DNA of 21,193 nt, taken from contig JBIOWF010000135.1 of the NCBI GenBank assembly GCA_044868295.1, positions 1-21,193 on the forward strand. Direction: 5' to 3'. This DNA comes from JBIOWF01 sp044868295. Lineage in GTDB: Bacteria; Actinomycetota; Actinomycetes; Streptosporangiales; Streptosporangiaceae. Position 1 is the stretch's first letter, and every line of letters starts with the position of its first letter. A program made the translations under genes and the position numbers. Positions 6,751 through 13,115 of this stretch are shown in pieces. Below the pieces are notes generated by a model. It saw only the letters and a list, made by a program, of their open reading frames with translations, was not told the DNA's origin and searched no databases.

Positions 6751-7175
6751 TGCCCGACCCGTTCAACGTGCTCTACACCGCCTCGCGGACGTTCGACGAC
6801 GTCCCGAAGGCGTTCGCCCACATGGACGGCATCCTCAGCAGGTACGGCGCCGTCCACCTCATGCACGGCGACTTCCGGCGCCGCGACGGAGCCCTGGTGT
6901 CGGACGCCATCGCCGCGGAGTGGGCACGCCAGCGGATCGCCGAAGGCTGCCCGGTGACCGTAGAGCCGATCCCGGCGCCGTGGGACCTCCTCGGCAACGT
7001 CGCAGGCCCGTACCGGAACGGGTTCATGGCCGGGCTGCTTGTCGGCCGCGGCGCCCAACCGGCCGGCTGTCTCGCCTACGTCGAAGATGGCTCGCGAGGC
7101 GCCAGCGGCTGCGCAGCGTTCGCCGAGCACGTCGGCATCCCCACTAAGCGATACGAGAGGAGTAGCCGTGCCTAA
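6750..7175 (+). CDS. YspA-type SLOG (DUF2493-like) protein, 141 aa
   Basis: The ATG at 6750 shares a base with the preceding stop (TGATG). The protein shows the SLOG/Rossmann-like pattern of the DUF2493/YspA group: an N-terminal strand and SRTF turn (residues 8-15), HLMHGDFRRRDGALVSDAIAA (36-56, where HG-x-G-x-D-x-x-A is typical), a VEPIPAPW strand, and AGPYRNGFMA (85-94), matching the AGPxRNxxM motif. SLOG proteins bind nucleotides or related ligands, and some act as sensors or effectors in conflict systems. In phages the role is unknown. The neighbouring DUF6011 and DUF4326 genes often accompany it in actinophage accessory regions. Confidence 0.75.
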   Translation: MPDPFNVLYTASRTFDDVPKAFAHMDGILSRYGAVHLMHGDFRRRDGALVSDAIAAEWARQRIAEGCPVTVEPIPAPWDLLGNVAGPYRNGFMAGLLVGRGAQPAGCLAYVEDGSRGASGCAAFAEHVGIPTKRYERSSRA

Positions 7176-7509
7176 AAGGATCCAGCGCAAACGCACCGCT
7201 GGCTCGAAGATGCCCCAGGGCGCCAGGTACGTGGGCCGCGGAACGAAGTACGGCAACCCATGGTCGACGAAGCAGGGCTACACCCTTGAGGAGTGCGTGG
7301 CCCGCTTCGAGACGTACCTCATCGTCCGCCGTAACCCGCCCACCGGATGGACGGACATCATCGGCTACCCGTCCGACGAGGAGATCCGCCGAGAGCTGGG
7401 CGGCAGGAACCTGGCGTGTTGGTGCAAAATCCCGGCCGATGGCGAGCCGGACCGATGCCATGCCGCTCCGCTGATGGCCATAGCCAACGAGGAGAGGCAG
7501 GCGACCTGA
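7168..7509 (+). CDS. DUF4326 domain protein
   Basis: The GTG at 7168 overlaps the previous stop by eight bases and follows the site gagaggagtag. The domain covers nearly the whole 113 residues: a basic N-terminus, PQGARYVGRGTKYGNPW (about 16-32), a helix with EECVARFETYL, and the C-terminal GGRNLACWCKIP with C84 and C86, followed by C97-H98. The NP-W and LACWC motifs with a later Cys-His pair are diagnostic of DUF4326. The family is common in phages and its activity is unknown; the conserved Cys/His suggest metal binding. Confidence 0.85.
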   Translation: MPKRIQRKRTAGSKMPQGARYVGRGTKYGNPWSTKQGYTLEECVARFETYLIVRRNPPTGWTDIIGYPSDEEIRRELGGRNLACWCKIPADGEPDRCHAAPLMAIANEERQAT

Positions 7510-8009
7510 TGGACAACTGTTACCTACCCTGCACGAAGTGCGGCAAGGACAAGCGGAACGCCATGTTCTGCGACGAGTGCACCCTGCCGCACTGCGACGA
7601 CTGCGGGTACTGCACTGTCACCGCGCCGACGATCTGGCAGCACGTCCTCGAAGACCTGAAGGGTTTCCCGCTCGACCTGGTCACGCCCGCCGTCGCGGCT
7701 TTGGCGAAAGTCCGCGACGAACAGCTGAGCGGCCTGCGTGAACAGGTCGCCCGAGTGGACGCCCGCCACCGCCCGACAGAGACCAAGCTGGCGACGCTCT
7801 GCACGGGCCACAACTCGATGGCGTCCGTTCGTTCCGTGCCTTTCGCGGAAGTTGCGGAGTGCCGTGGCTGCCAGACGACTCCTGCGCTGGCATGCTCCAA
7901 CATCACGTGCTGCTACTGGCCGTGTGCCGACCATCTCGCGTTACACGGCGAGACCGAGGAGACCTGCGCCCACCGGTCCGCCGGCGAACCCGCCCGGGAG
8001 GCGCCGTGA
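7509..8009 (+). CDS. Multi-zinc-knuckle protein with DHLALH tail, 166 aa
   Basis: The ATG at 7509 shares one base with the previous stop. The N-terminus has four closely spaced cysteine pairs: C4/C8 and C11, C21/C24, C29/C32 and C35 (PCTKCGK, CDEC, CDDCGYC), enough for two zinc ions. The middle is helical, and C118/C121 (ECRGC) precede a second Cys cluster (C129, C134, C135, C139). The tail DHLALHGETEETCAH (141-155) repeats the C-terminus of the protein at 5196-5969. The knuckles suggest nucleic-acid or protein binding; no enzyme motif is present. Confidence 0.7.
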   Translation: MDNCYLPCTKCGKDKRNAMFCDECTLPHCDDCGYCTVTAPTIWQHVLEDLKGFPLDLVTPAVAALAKVRDEQLSGLREQVARVDARHRPTETKLATLCTGHNSMASVRSVPFAEVAECRGCQTTPALACSNITCCYWPCADHLALHGETEETCAHRSAGEPAREAP

Positions 8010-8176
8010 CCCCGCTTCACCGCTTCCTGCGCCGCTGGCGTGGCGGCTACTACCGGCTGTGCGGGCACCGCTCACACCGTCTCCGCCTGCCATGCTTCCG
8101 CTTGTTCTGGATGGACGGCTGCTGCTGGAAGCACTGGGACATCTGCTACCAAGGCTGCGGCGAGGTGAAGCCGTGA
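8006..8176 (+). CDS. Small basic Cys/Trp-rich protein, 56 aa
   Basis: The GTG at 8006 overlaps the previous stop (GTGA) and the gene's own stop overlaps the next GTG the same way. The protein is basic in its first half (many Arg and His) and rich in Cys and Trp in the second (WMDGCCWKHWDICYQGCGE). Six cysteines in 56 residues suggest metal binding. Function is unknown. Confidence 0.55.
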   Translation: MTPLHRFLRRWRGGYYRLCGHRSHRLRLPCFRLFWMDGCCWKHWDICYQGCGEVKP

Positions 8177-8394
8177 CCGACGAGACGGCCTTCGAACGCC
8201 CGTACATCGTCCTTGATCCCGCGCAGACTTCGGCCACCCAGCGCTCGGCCGCCGGCGAGTTAAGGTCGAGAACGTCCTCGACCGTCTCGTGGTGGGAATC
8301 TTTCGGGACTTCGCGGACTTACCCTGAACAGCAGAACGGCCCCTCGCCGCCGAAACGAGGAGCCGCCCACAAACCCCACCAACACCGCCTGTAA
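8173..8394 (+). CDS. Hypothetical protein, 73 aa, low complexity C-terminus
   Basis: The GTG at 8173 continues the chain of GTGA overlaps. The first 30 residues look protein-like (TDETAFERPYIVLDPAQ), while the rest is rich in Ser, Thr, Pro and Arg and has no recognisable fold. A stem-loop (8264-8283) sits within the second half. The frame after about 8260 may not be selected as protein; it could be a leftover extension through regulatory DNA before the next gene. It is the last member of the coupled chain. Confidence 0.45.
   Translation: MTDETAFERPYIVLDPAQTSATQRSAAGELRSRTSSTVSWWESFGTSRTYPEQQNGPSPPKRGAAHKPHQHRL
8264..8283 (+). other. Inverted repeat at the end of the small-gene operon
   Basis: The 7-bp arms GGTCGAG (8264-8270) and CTCGACC (8277-8283) surround a six-base spacer. 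The match is perfect, but no T-run follows. It may be a protein-binding dyad or a weak hairpin near the end of the coupled gene chain. Because it lies within a weakly supported ORF it cannot be called regulatory with confidence. Confidence 0.3.
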
Positions 8395-8435
8395 CGGTCT
8401 CCCTCAAGCGTATCTAACGGGGAGGCCGAAACGTC

Positions 8436-9281
8436 ATGTCTCGATACTGGATCCACTCCGCCCCAGAGGACTACTCCGAAGAGTCCGGACTGCGTGATTG
8501 TGCTCGCGCCGAGCGATGCTCAGACCCCCGCTTCGAGGACCACGGCGGGAAGATGGTCCGCTTGCCCGCTCTCACGCCGCGGGCGTTCTGCGACAAGGAC
8601 CGCGGCCTGGTCCTGGAGAAGATCGAAGAGATCCCCGAGCTGTACACGCTGCTCTACATCGCGCTTTCGCCGTCCGGCAGCTCGACAGGGCTGCGCATCT
8701 CCGGCTCCAAGACGCCGCCCGTCCCGCTGCGAGCGGGCGTGGAAGCGCTGATGCGGGACGTGGTCAGCGTCGTCTCGTCGTGGGAGGAGGTCGTCCGCGA
8801 CGTGGCCCGATTGAGCGAGTCGCCCACCGGTAGTCGGCGCGATGGCGTCGCGGTGACGACGGGCTGCCGTGTTCTGGTCACGCATGTCGACGTGCTGCTC
8901 GCTCTACCGGTCTCGCCGCAGACGAGGATCCTGTCGCTGAAAGACGCCTCGGAGCTCCCTGAAGGGACGTCCGGCATCGTGCACAAGAGCGCCGAGTTCG
9001 CCGTGGCCGTGTTGGAACTGGGTGGGGAAGACGCCGGGCTGGAGATCCTCCGGCTGCACGCCCGCTGCCGGTCCATGCTGGGCATGACGAAGCGGCGGGA
9101 CCTCATCACGGTGCCGTGCTTCAACTGCGGCCACTCCGCGATCTACAGGGACGAGACGTGGGACGGCCTGGCAGATGAGGCGTACTGCGGGAACTGCGCC
9201 CAGATGTACACGGGCACCCAGTGGAAGGTGCTGCAAAAGCTCGTCTACGAGGAGGAGTTGAAGCGGCAGAAGGTCGGTTGA
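8436..9281 (+). CDS. Hypothetical zinc-ribbon protein, 281 aa
   Basis: The ATG at 8436 follows the site ggggagg (8419-8425). The N-terminus has C22, C28 and C52 in an arrangement seen in actinophage proteins of unknown function (RDCARAERC ... AFCDKDRG). The centre is mostly helical, with two Val/Leu-rich segments. The C-terminal region carries a clear four-cysteine ribbon: C228/C231 (VPCFNCGHSAIY) and C251/C254 (AYCGNCAQMY), followed by a charged helix. It begins after a 41-base gap, outside the overlap chain, and is followed by a 61-residue ORF and a small helix-turn-helix protein. A DNA-binding or regulatory role is plausible but not shown. Confidence 0.75.
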   Translation: MSRYWIHSAPEDYSEESGLRDCARAERCSDPRFEDHGGKMVRLPALTPRAFCDKDRGLVLEKIEEIPELYTLLYIALSPSGSSTGLRISGSKTPPVPLRAGVEALMRDVVSVVSSWEEVVRDVARLSESPTGSRRDGVAVTTGCRVLVTHVDVLLALPVSPQTRILSLKDASELPEGTSGIVHKSAEFAVAVLELGGEDAGLEILRLHARCRSMLGMTKRRDLITVPCFNCGHSAIYRDETWDGLADEAYCGNCAQMYTGTQWKVLQKLVYEEELKRQKVG

Positions 9282-9463
9282 CGTGGGACAATTGGACCAC
9301 TGTGATTTCTTCCCCTCCATTTCCTGTGGACGTCCTGACGTGCCCGAACGGCGACGTCATGCTGCTGCCCGCGGTCTGGCCGGTACGGCTGACACCCGCC
9401 GAACGGCGCAGGCTCGCCGGGCAACTCCTCGCCTTCGACGACGACACGCCGAACGCCGCTTGA
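9278..9463 (+). CDS. Small hypothetical protein, 61 aa
   Basis: The likely start is TTG at 9278, which overlaps the preceding TGA; GTG at 9302 is an in-frame alternative. The protein reads LTWDNWTTVISSPPFPVDVL, then PNGDVMLLPAVWPVRLTPAE and a short C-terminal helix ending in acidic residues. The segment RLTPAERRRLAGQLLAFDDD is helical and recurs in small proteins from actinomycete mobile elements. Function is unknown. A promoter-like site begins nine bases after its stop. Confidence 0.55.
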   Translation: MTWDNWTTVISSPPFPVDVLTCPNGDVMLLPAVWPVRLTPAERRRLAGQLLAFDDDTPNAA

Positions 9464-9471
9464 CCTGGCGC

Positions 9472-9500
9472 TTGCCAAGATCAGGCGTGACGCGTACGCT
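9472..9500 (+). promoter_or_regulatory. Candidate promoter before a terminator
   Basis: TTGCCA (9472-9477) and TACGCT (9495-9500) are separated by exactly 17 bases. The first matches the -35 consensus at five of six positions; the second keeps the T, A and final T of a -10 box. The expected start of transcription near 9507 is only about 14 bases before a strong terminator. Palindromes GCGTACGC (9492-9499) and CATACGTATG (9512-9521) overlap or follow the -10, which could be operator half-sites. Confidence 0.4.
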
Positions 9501-9520
9501 CCTAACTGCGCCATACGTAT

Positions 9521-9555
9521 GCCCTCGACCGATTTCACATCGGGCGGGGGCTTTT
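9521..9555 (+). terminator. Strong intrinsic-type terminator
   Basis: The arms 9521-9533 and 9539-9551 pair over 13 positions with one T-G wobble and one A-G mismatch, enclosing the five-base loop TTCAC; four T residues follow at 9552-9555. A GC-rich stem followed by a T-run is the standard intrinsic terminator form and the best example in this window. It ends 21 bases before the start of the helix-turn-helix gene. Confidence 0.75.
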
Positions 9556-9576
9556 CGTGTTTCCGGGGGTGGACCC

Positions 9577-9822
9577 ATGCAGATCACCCGAGGCGACGGG
9601 TTGTGGACCACCGCGCAGGCTGCCGAGCACGCCAAGGTGCAGCCGAACACGATCCGCCAATGGGTACGCCGCGGCCACCTTGAGCCTGCAGGGCTGGACG
9701 AGGGCGGACGCCCGCTGTTCGACCCGATCGCTGTCGCCAAGGCGGAGTTCGCCACCCATAAGCACGCCCGGCGCGACGTTGGCCGCTTGGAGCGGCTCCG
9801 CCGTACCGTTGCGGCTGCCTAG
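9577..9822 (+). CDS. Small helix-turn-helix (MerR/excisionase-like) protein, 81 aa
   Basis: The ATG at 9577 follows a G-rich ribosome-binding site (ccgggggtgga). Residues 9-45 read LWTTAQAAEHAKVQPNTIRQ then WVRRGHLEPAG, which is the winged helix-turn-helix layout of MerR-like and excisionase-like proteins: a helix, a turn, a recognition helix with TIRQWVRRG, and a wing (DEGGRPLFDP). The C-terminal helix is basic and likely contacts DNA or mediates oligomerisation. It could be a phage repressor, an excisionase or a small activator. It lies between the terminator and the nagA leader and may control one or both neighbours. Confidence 0.75.
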   Translation: MQITRGDGLWTTAQAAEHAKVQPNTIRQWVRRGHLEPAGLDEGGRPLFDPIAVAKAEFATHKHARRDVGRLERLRRTVAAA

Positions 9823-9844
9823 ACATTCCTAGATTCCACAAGAC

Positions 9845-9873
9845 GCGCGCCCAACCCCACCGATTGGGCGTGC
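9845..9873 (+). other. 10-bp hairpin downstream of the helix-turn-helix gene
   Basis: The arms 9845-9854 and 9864-9873 pair over ten positions (one G-T wobble) around a nine-base loop. No T-run follows. It lies 23 bases after the stop at 9822, so it may be a transcript end for that gene or the first element of the nagA leader. Confidence 0.5.
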
Positions 9874-9915
9874 CCGCTCCGCGATCGCTGCTTCCCCGTG
9901 GCCTCGCGTGAGCCC

Positions 9916-9977
9916 CCAATGGCCGGCCCTGCTTCCGCTGGGGGGTAGGGGCAGGGTCGGCCTGTAACCCCCATTGG
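9916..9977 (+). promoter_or_regulatory. Structured leader of nagA with alternative pairings near the ribosome-binding site
   Basis: Arms 9921-9932 and 9951-9962 can form a 12-bp stem with one G-T wobble and a G-rich 18-base loop. A competing outer pairing joins CCAATGG (9916-9922) to CCATTGG (9971-9977). The two share G9921-G9922, so they cannot form fully at the same time. The second arm overlaps the ribosome-binding site ggaga (9976-9980) of nagA, whose GTG is at 9987. This is the arrangement expected of a translation-control element, but no known riboswitch class is recognised. Confidence 0.4.
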
Positions 9978-9986
9978 AGAAACCGC

Positions 9987-11174
9987 GTGACCCAGGAAAC
10001 ATTCAGCGATGCCACGAAACCGGCTCGGCGGCTGATTCGTGCGCGTCGCCTTTTCACTGGTTCCGTCATGCTCGACGACGCGTTCCTCCTTGTCGAGGGC
10101 GAGCAGGTCGTCACCGTCAGCGAACGTATTCCTGATGGTGTGTGGGACGAGGAAACCGACCTCGGCGAGCTGACGGTTCTCCCCGGACTTGTTGACCTTC
10201 AGGTCAACGGCGGCGGTGGGGTCATGCTCAACGACGCGCCGACCCTTGACGGCGTGCGGACGATCCGCGAGGCCCATCGCGATTACGGCACGACCAGCGT
10301 CGCGCCCACCTTCGTCAGCGGGGACACGGACGGGATGGTCGCCGCGGTGCGCGCGGTCGCGGAGTACGCCAGAACTGGCCCGGCCGACGGTGTGCCTGCT
10401 GTGCACTTCGAAGGGCCCTTCCTGTCTCAGATCAAGCGTGGCGCCCATGACCCGACATTGGTCCGGCCTCCGACGAGCGAGGACTGCGACCTGATTGCTG
10501 GCCTCGCCGCGACTCACCCGCTGGCTGTCACGGTCGCCCCGGAGGTCGTAGGCTCCGCTCTGATCAAGGACTGGGTCGCCGCGGGCGTACGCGTCTGGCT
10601 CGGCCACTCCGGCTGCGACGCGGAGACTGCGGTGGCCGCGGCGGACGCCGGCGCGAGCGGGGCCACGCACCTGTTCAACGCGATGAGCAACATAACGGCT
10701 CGCGATCCAGGGCTTACTGGCGCCGTTTTCGCGGACGACCGCCTGACGGCTGGCCTGATCATGGACGGCGCGCACGTGCACCCGATCGCCGCCCGGGCCG
10801 CCCACGCGGCGCTCGGCGACCGGCTGTTCCTCGTCAGCGACTGCCTCGCCGCCGCCGCCGGCGGACCGGCCAGCTTCACGCTCGGCGACCGCACGATGGA
10901 GGTCGTCGACGGCGCGTGCCGTACGCGGGACGGAGCGCTGGCGGGCGCGGCGCTCACACTTCTGGAATGCGTGGCCACCGCCGTGCGGCAGAACGTGATG
11001 CCGTTCGAAGCCGCTGTGCGGGCCGCCACGGTCATCCCCGCACGCGTCATTGGAAACGACAGGATCGGCCGTCTGGAGGCGGGCAGCTCGGCCAACTTCA
11101 TCGCCGTCGATGAGGACCTCGGACTTGCCGCCGTTCACGCTGACGGCCAATGGGTAAGGCGGCTCGACCGGTGA
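9987..11174 (+). CDS. nagA: N-acetylglucosamine-6-phosphate deacetylase
   Basis: The enzyme removes acetate from GlcNAc-6-phosphate to give glucosamine-6-phosphate. It is full length (395 residues; family usual 380-400) in the amidohydrolase TIM-barrel fold. Motifs in order: PGLVDLQVNGGGGVMLND (66-83), GTTSVAPTFVS, HFEGPF with metal ligand E142, KRGAHDP, GHSG with H207, GATHLFNAMSNITARDPGLT with H228, IMDGAHVHP with H263, and LFLVSD with catalytic D285. All expected ligands are present, so activity is likely. The usual alanine after the catalytic Asp is Cys (SDCLAAAAGG). The GTG start follows ggaga. It overlaps the ROK kinase by four bases. Phage-type genes flank the pair, so it is probably cargo rather than a host locus. 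Confidence 0.93.
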   Translation: MTQETFSDATKPARRLIRARRLFTGSVMLDDAFLLVEGEQVVTVSERIPDGVWDEETDLGELTVLPGLVDLQVNGGGGVMLNDAPTLDGVRTIREAHRDYGTTSVAPTFVSGDTDGMVAAVRAVAEYARTGPADGVPAVHFEGPFLSQIKRGAHDPTLVRPPTSEDCDLIAGLAATHPLAVTVAPEVVGSALIKDWVAAGVRVWLGHSGCDAETAVAAADAGASGATHLFNAMSNITARDPGLTGAVFADDRLTAGLIMDGAHVHPIAARAAHAALGDRLFLVSDCLAAAAGGPASFTLGDRTMEVVDGACRTRDGALAGAALTLLECVATAVRQNVMPFEAAVRAATVIPARVIGNDRIGRLEAGSSANFIAVDEDLGLAAVHADGQWVRRLDR

Positions 11175-12085
11175 CCACACCTGTGACGCTCGGCGTCGAT
11201 GTCGGCGGGACGAGCATCAAGTACGGCTACGTGGGCCGTGACGGCCAGATCGGCGGCGCCAGAACCGTACCCACCATGGCCGAGCGCGGCCCGGAAGCTG
11301 TCGTCGGCCAGATTCTGGACCTCGCCGCCGAAGCCGCCCGGGACTCGCACGTCCGCGGCGTCGGGATCGTCGTTCCCGGCCTCGTCGACGAGGCCGCCGG
11401 CGTCGCGATCAGCTCGGGCAACCTCGGCTGGCGGGACGTTCCTCTGCGCGACCTCCTTGAGCAGCGGACCGGCCTGCCCGCAGCTCTCGGACACGACGTG
11501 CGCGGCGCCGCGCTCGCCGAAATCACGTCCGGGGCCGCGCGGGGCGCCACCGACGCCCTGTTCATCACGGTCGGAACCGGCATCGGCGCCGCATTCGTCC
11601 TGCGCGGCGTCCCTTACACGGGCGCACACGGGCGGGCAGCCGAGTTCGGCCACATGAGCGTGCGGCCGGACGGGCCGCGCTGCCCGTGCGGTGTCGTGGG
11701 CTGCGTCGAGGCGCTCGCCTCAGGCCCCGCGATAGAAGCCCGCTACCGCGATGCGACCGGCGGGCAAGCTACAGCCGTCGAGGTGGCGCAACGCGCTAGC
11801 ACTGGCGACGTCGCAGCTATCCGCGCTTGGACGGAGGCCGTCAGCGCGCTCGCCGCCGGGGTGGCGACGCTCGTCGTGCTCCTGGACCCGGCCCAAGTGG
11901 TCATAGGTGGCGGTGTGGCCGATGCAGTACCGCGACTTCTCGCGCCGCTGCGGCGGCTGGTCGACGCGAAGCTTCCGTCGTTCGCTCCCGCACCACCGAT
12001 CGTCGCCGCATCGCACACGCGGTACGGCGGGGCTGTAGGCGCTGGACTGATGGCCTGGGCTCGCGTCGGCGTGAACCCCCGATAG
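11171..12085 (+). CDS. ROK-family sugar kinase (probable amino-sugar or glucose kinase)
   Basis: The protein has the ROK layout: phosphate-binding LGVDVGGTSIK (8-17), GIVVPGLVD, catalytic D109 within GHDVRGAALAE, GTGIGAAF (135-142), E158 and H161 in AAEFGHMSV, and the zinc motif C171, C173, C178 with E180 (CPCGVVGCVEALASG), zinc being completed by H161. Sugar-contacting residues are thus present, but the usual Asn before the catalytic Asp is His. GTG 11171 is preferred because it overlaps the nagA stop as GTGA; ATG 11150 would add seven residues. Next to nagA the likely substrate is GlcNAc, giving GlcNAc-6-phosphate for the deacetylase; ManNAc or glucose cannot be excluded from sequence. Confidence 0.88.
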   Translation: MTTPVTLGVDVGGTSIKYGYVGRDGQIGGARTVPTMAERGPEAVVGQILDLAAEAARDSHVRGVGIVVPGLVDEAAGVAISSGNLGWRDVPLRDLLEQRTGLPAALGHDVRGAALAEITSGAARGATDALFITVGTGIGAAFVLRGVPYTGAHGRAAEFGHMSVRPDGPRCPCGVVGCVEALASGPAIEARYRDATGGQATAVEVAQRASTGDVAAIRAWTEAVSALAAGVATLVVLLDPAQVVIGGGVADAVPRLLAPLRRLVDAKLPSFAPAPPIVAASHTRYGGAVGAGLMAWARVGVNPR

Positions 12086-12129
12086 AGCGGGCCGAACCAC
12101 CCCCACTCCATCTCCCCCCGGAGTTCCTC

Positions 12130-12513
12130 GTGCTCGTCCTCAAGATCATGCTCGGCATTGTCTACATGCTCGCCTGCGGAGTCGCCCTGCTGGGAGCGAT
12201 CGGTGTCTTCAGCCTGCTGTTCCTGGACTCGTGGCGCTGGTACGCCCGCGTCGGGGTGTGGTTGGCCAGTTTGGCCGCCCTGTCGACGCTGATCGCTGTC
12301 GCTCAGACCAACCAGTGGGGTCTCTTCGCGCCAGGCAGCGGGTGCAGCAGGTCACGTCCATGCCTCCAGGTCCAGCAGCCAACGCCGACGGTCACGGCGA
12401 AGATCGACATTCCAGGCGCGCCCACCGGCGAGGACTGCCGTGCGGCGGTCCAGCAGCGACAGAAGGCTGGCGAGCTTCCCGCCAACGCCGTCGTAGTGGC
12501 GGAGTGCTCATGA
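12130..12513 (+). CDS. Small membrane protein with two transmembrane helices, 127 aa
   Basis: GTG 12130 is chosen because ggag lies at the right distance (12119-12122); the frame extends upstream only over the kinase gene. Two hydrophobic helices are visible, about residues 5-31 and 39-59, separated by a short charged loop (DSWRWYAR). The remaining 65 residues are polar, with C72, C78, C103 and C126 that could form disulfides if outside the membrane. Small size and two helices are compatible with a holin, but no lysin gene is adjacent. It is therefore annotated only as a membrane protein. Confidence 0.65.
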   Translation: MLVLKIMLGIVYMLACGVALLGAIGVFSLLFLDSWRWYARVGVWLASLAALSTLIAVAQTNQWGLFAPGSGCSRSRPCLQVQQPTPTVTAKIDIPGAPTGEDCRAAVQQRQKAGELPANAVVVAECS

Positions 12514-13115
12514 CATCCACCCCTCAACCCCCCGGAGCTCCTGTGATCGACTCCATCGCGCCCATCTTCGCCTTCAGCGGGTCGGACCGGTCCCGCCGTG
12601 GCCTGGAAGAGACGCCCTGGCATGACGAGTTCATGACATGGCTGACGGCCAACGGCATCGACCCTGCCGTCACGACCGGCATCGAGGTCTACCAGACGCC
12701 GGACGGCCTGGTCGGCAAGGTCGTCGTGTACCAGACGAACGAGGACGGCAAGGTTCTGACCGATCCGCCGCGCGAGGAGACGGTCCCGCTGTCGTCGATG
12801 CCGCCCAACCCTCCGCCGTTCTTCCGGTACGTGAGCAGGCCGGTAGAGGTCAACGCGGTCCGCCTGTCCTGGCGCAACGTCGCCGAGGTGGCCGCTTGGG
12901 TCGCCCACAACAGCAGCGACGACATCGTCGCGCACATCCCCGACCGTGATGACCCCACGGACCGCGCATGGATAGACATCCCGACTCTGGAAGGCGTAAT
13001 GCGCGCCAACCAGGGTGATTTGGTCATTCGGGGGACCGAGGGCGAATTTTATCCATGTAAAGACTCGGTGTTCCAGCGGAAGTACGCGCTGATCAACGCG
13101 GGGGCTGGCCGGTGA
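12510..13115 (+). CDS. Two-part protein with C-terminal 'KGxxGEFYP' domain, 201 aa
   Basis: The ATG at 12510 overlaps the previous stop (ATGA). Residues 1-100 form an unrecognised N-terminal part with a VYQTPDGLVGKVVVYQTNEDG strand pair. Residues 105-194 match the common phage domain also found at 3313-3609: SRPVEVNAVRLSW, a helix, WIDIPTLEGVMRANQGDLVI and RGTEGEFYPCKDSVFQRKY. Unlike the stand-alone copy, this one has the IPTLEG and QGDLVI elements. The fusion suggests that the N-terminal part and the domain act together. Role unknown. Confidence 0.75.
   Translation: MTSTPQPPGAPVIDSIAPIFAFSGSDRSRRGLEETPWHDEFMTWLTANGIDPAVTTGIEVYQTPDGLVGKVVVYQTNEDGKVLTDPPREETVPLSSMPPNPPPFFRYVSRPVEVNAVRLSWRNVAEVAAWVAHNSSDDIVAHIPDRDDPTDRAWIDIPTLEGVMRANQGDLVIRGTEGEFYPCKDSVFQRKYALINAGAGR

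Noticed and set aside
9819..11180. 453-residue open frame on the - strand opposite nagA
   Set aside because: nagA on the + strand has complete family motifs, and the opposite frame is low-complexity and Arg/Gly-rich, as expected of a shadow in GC-rich DNA.
12130..12513. Holin
   Set aside because: Two membrane helices and small size are compatible, but no endolysin is next to it and the long polar Cys-containing tail is not typical; only a membrane protein is claimed.
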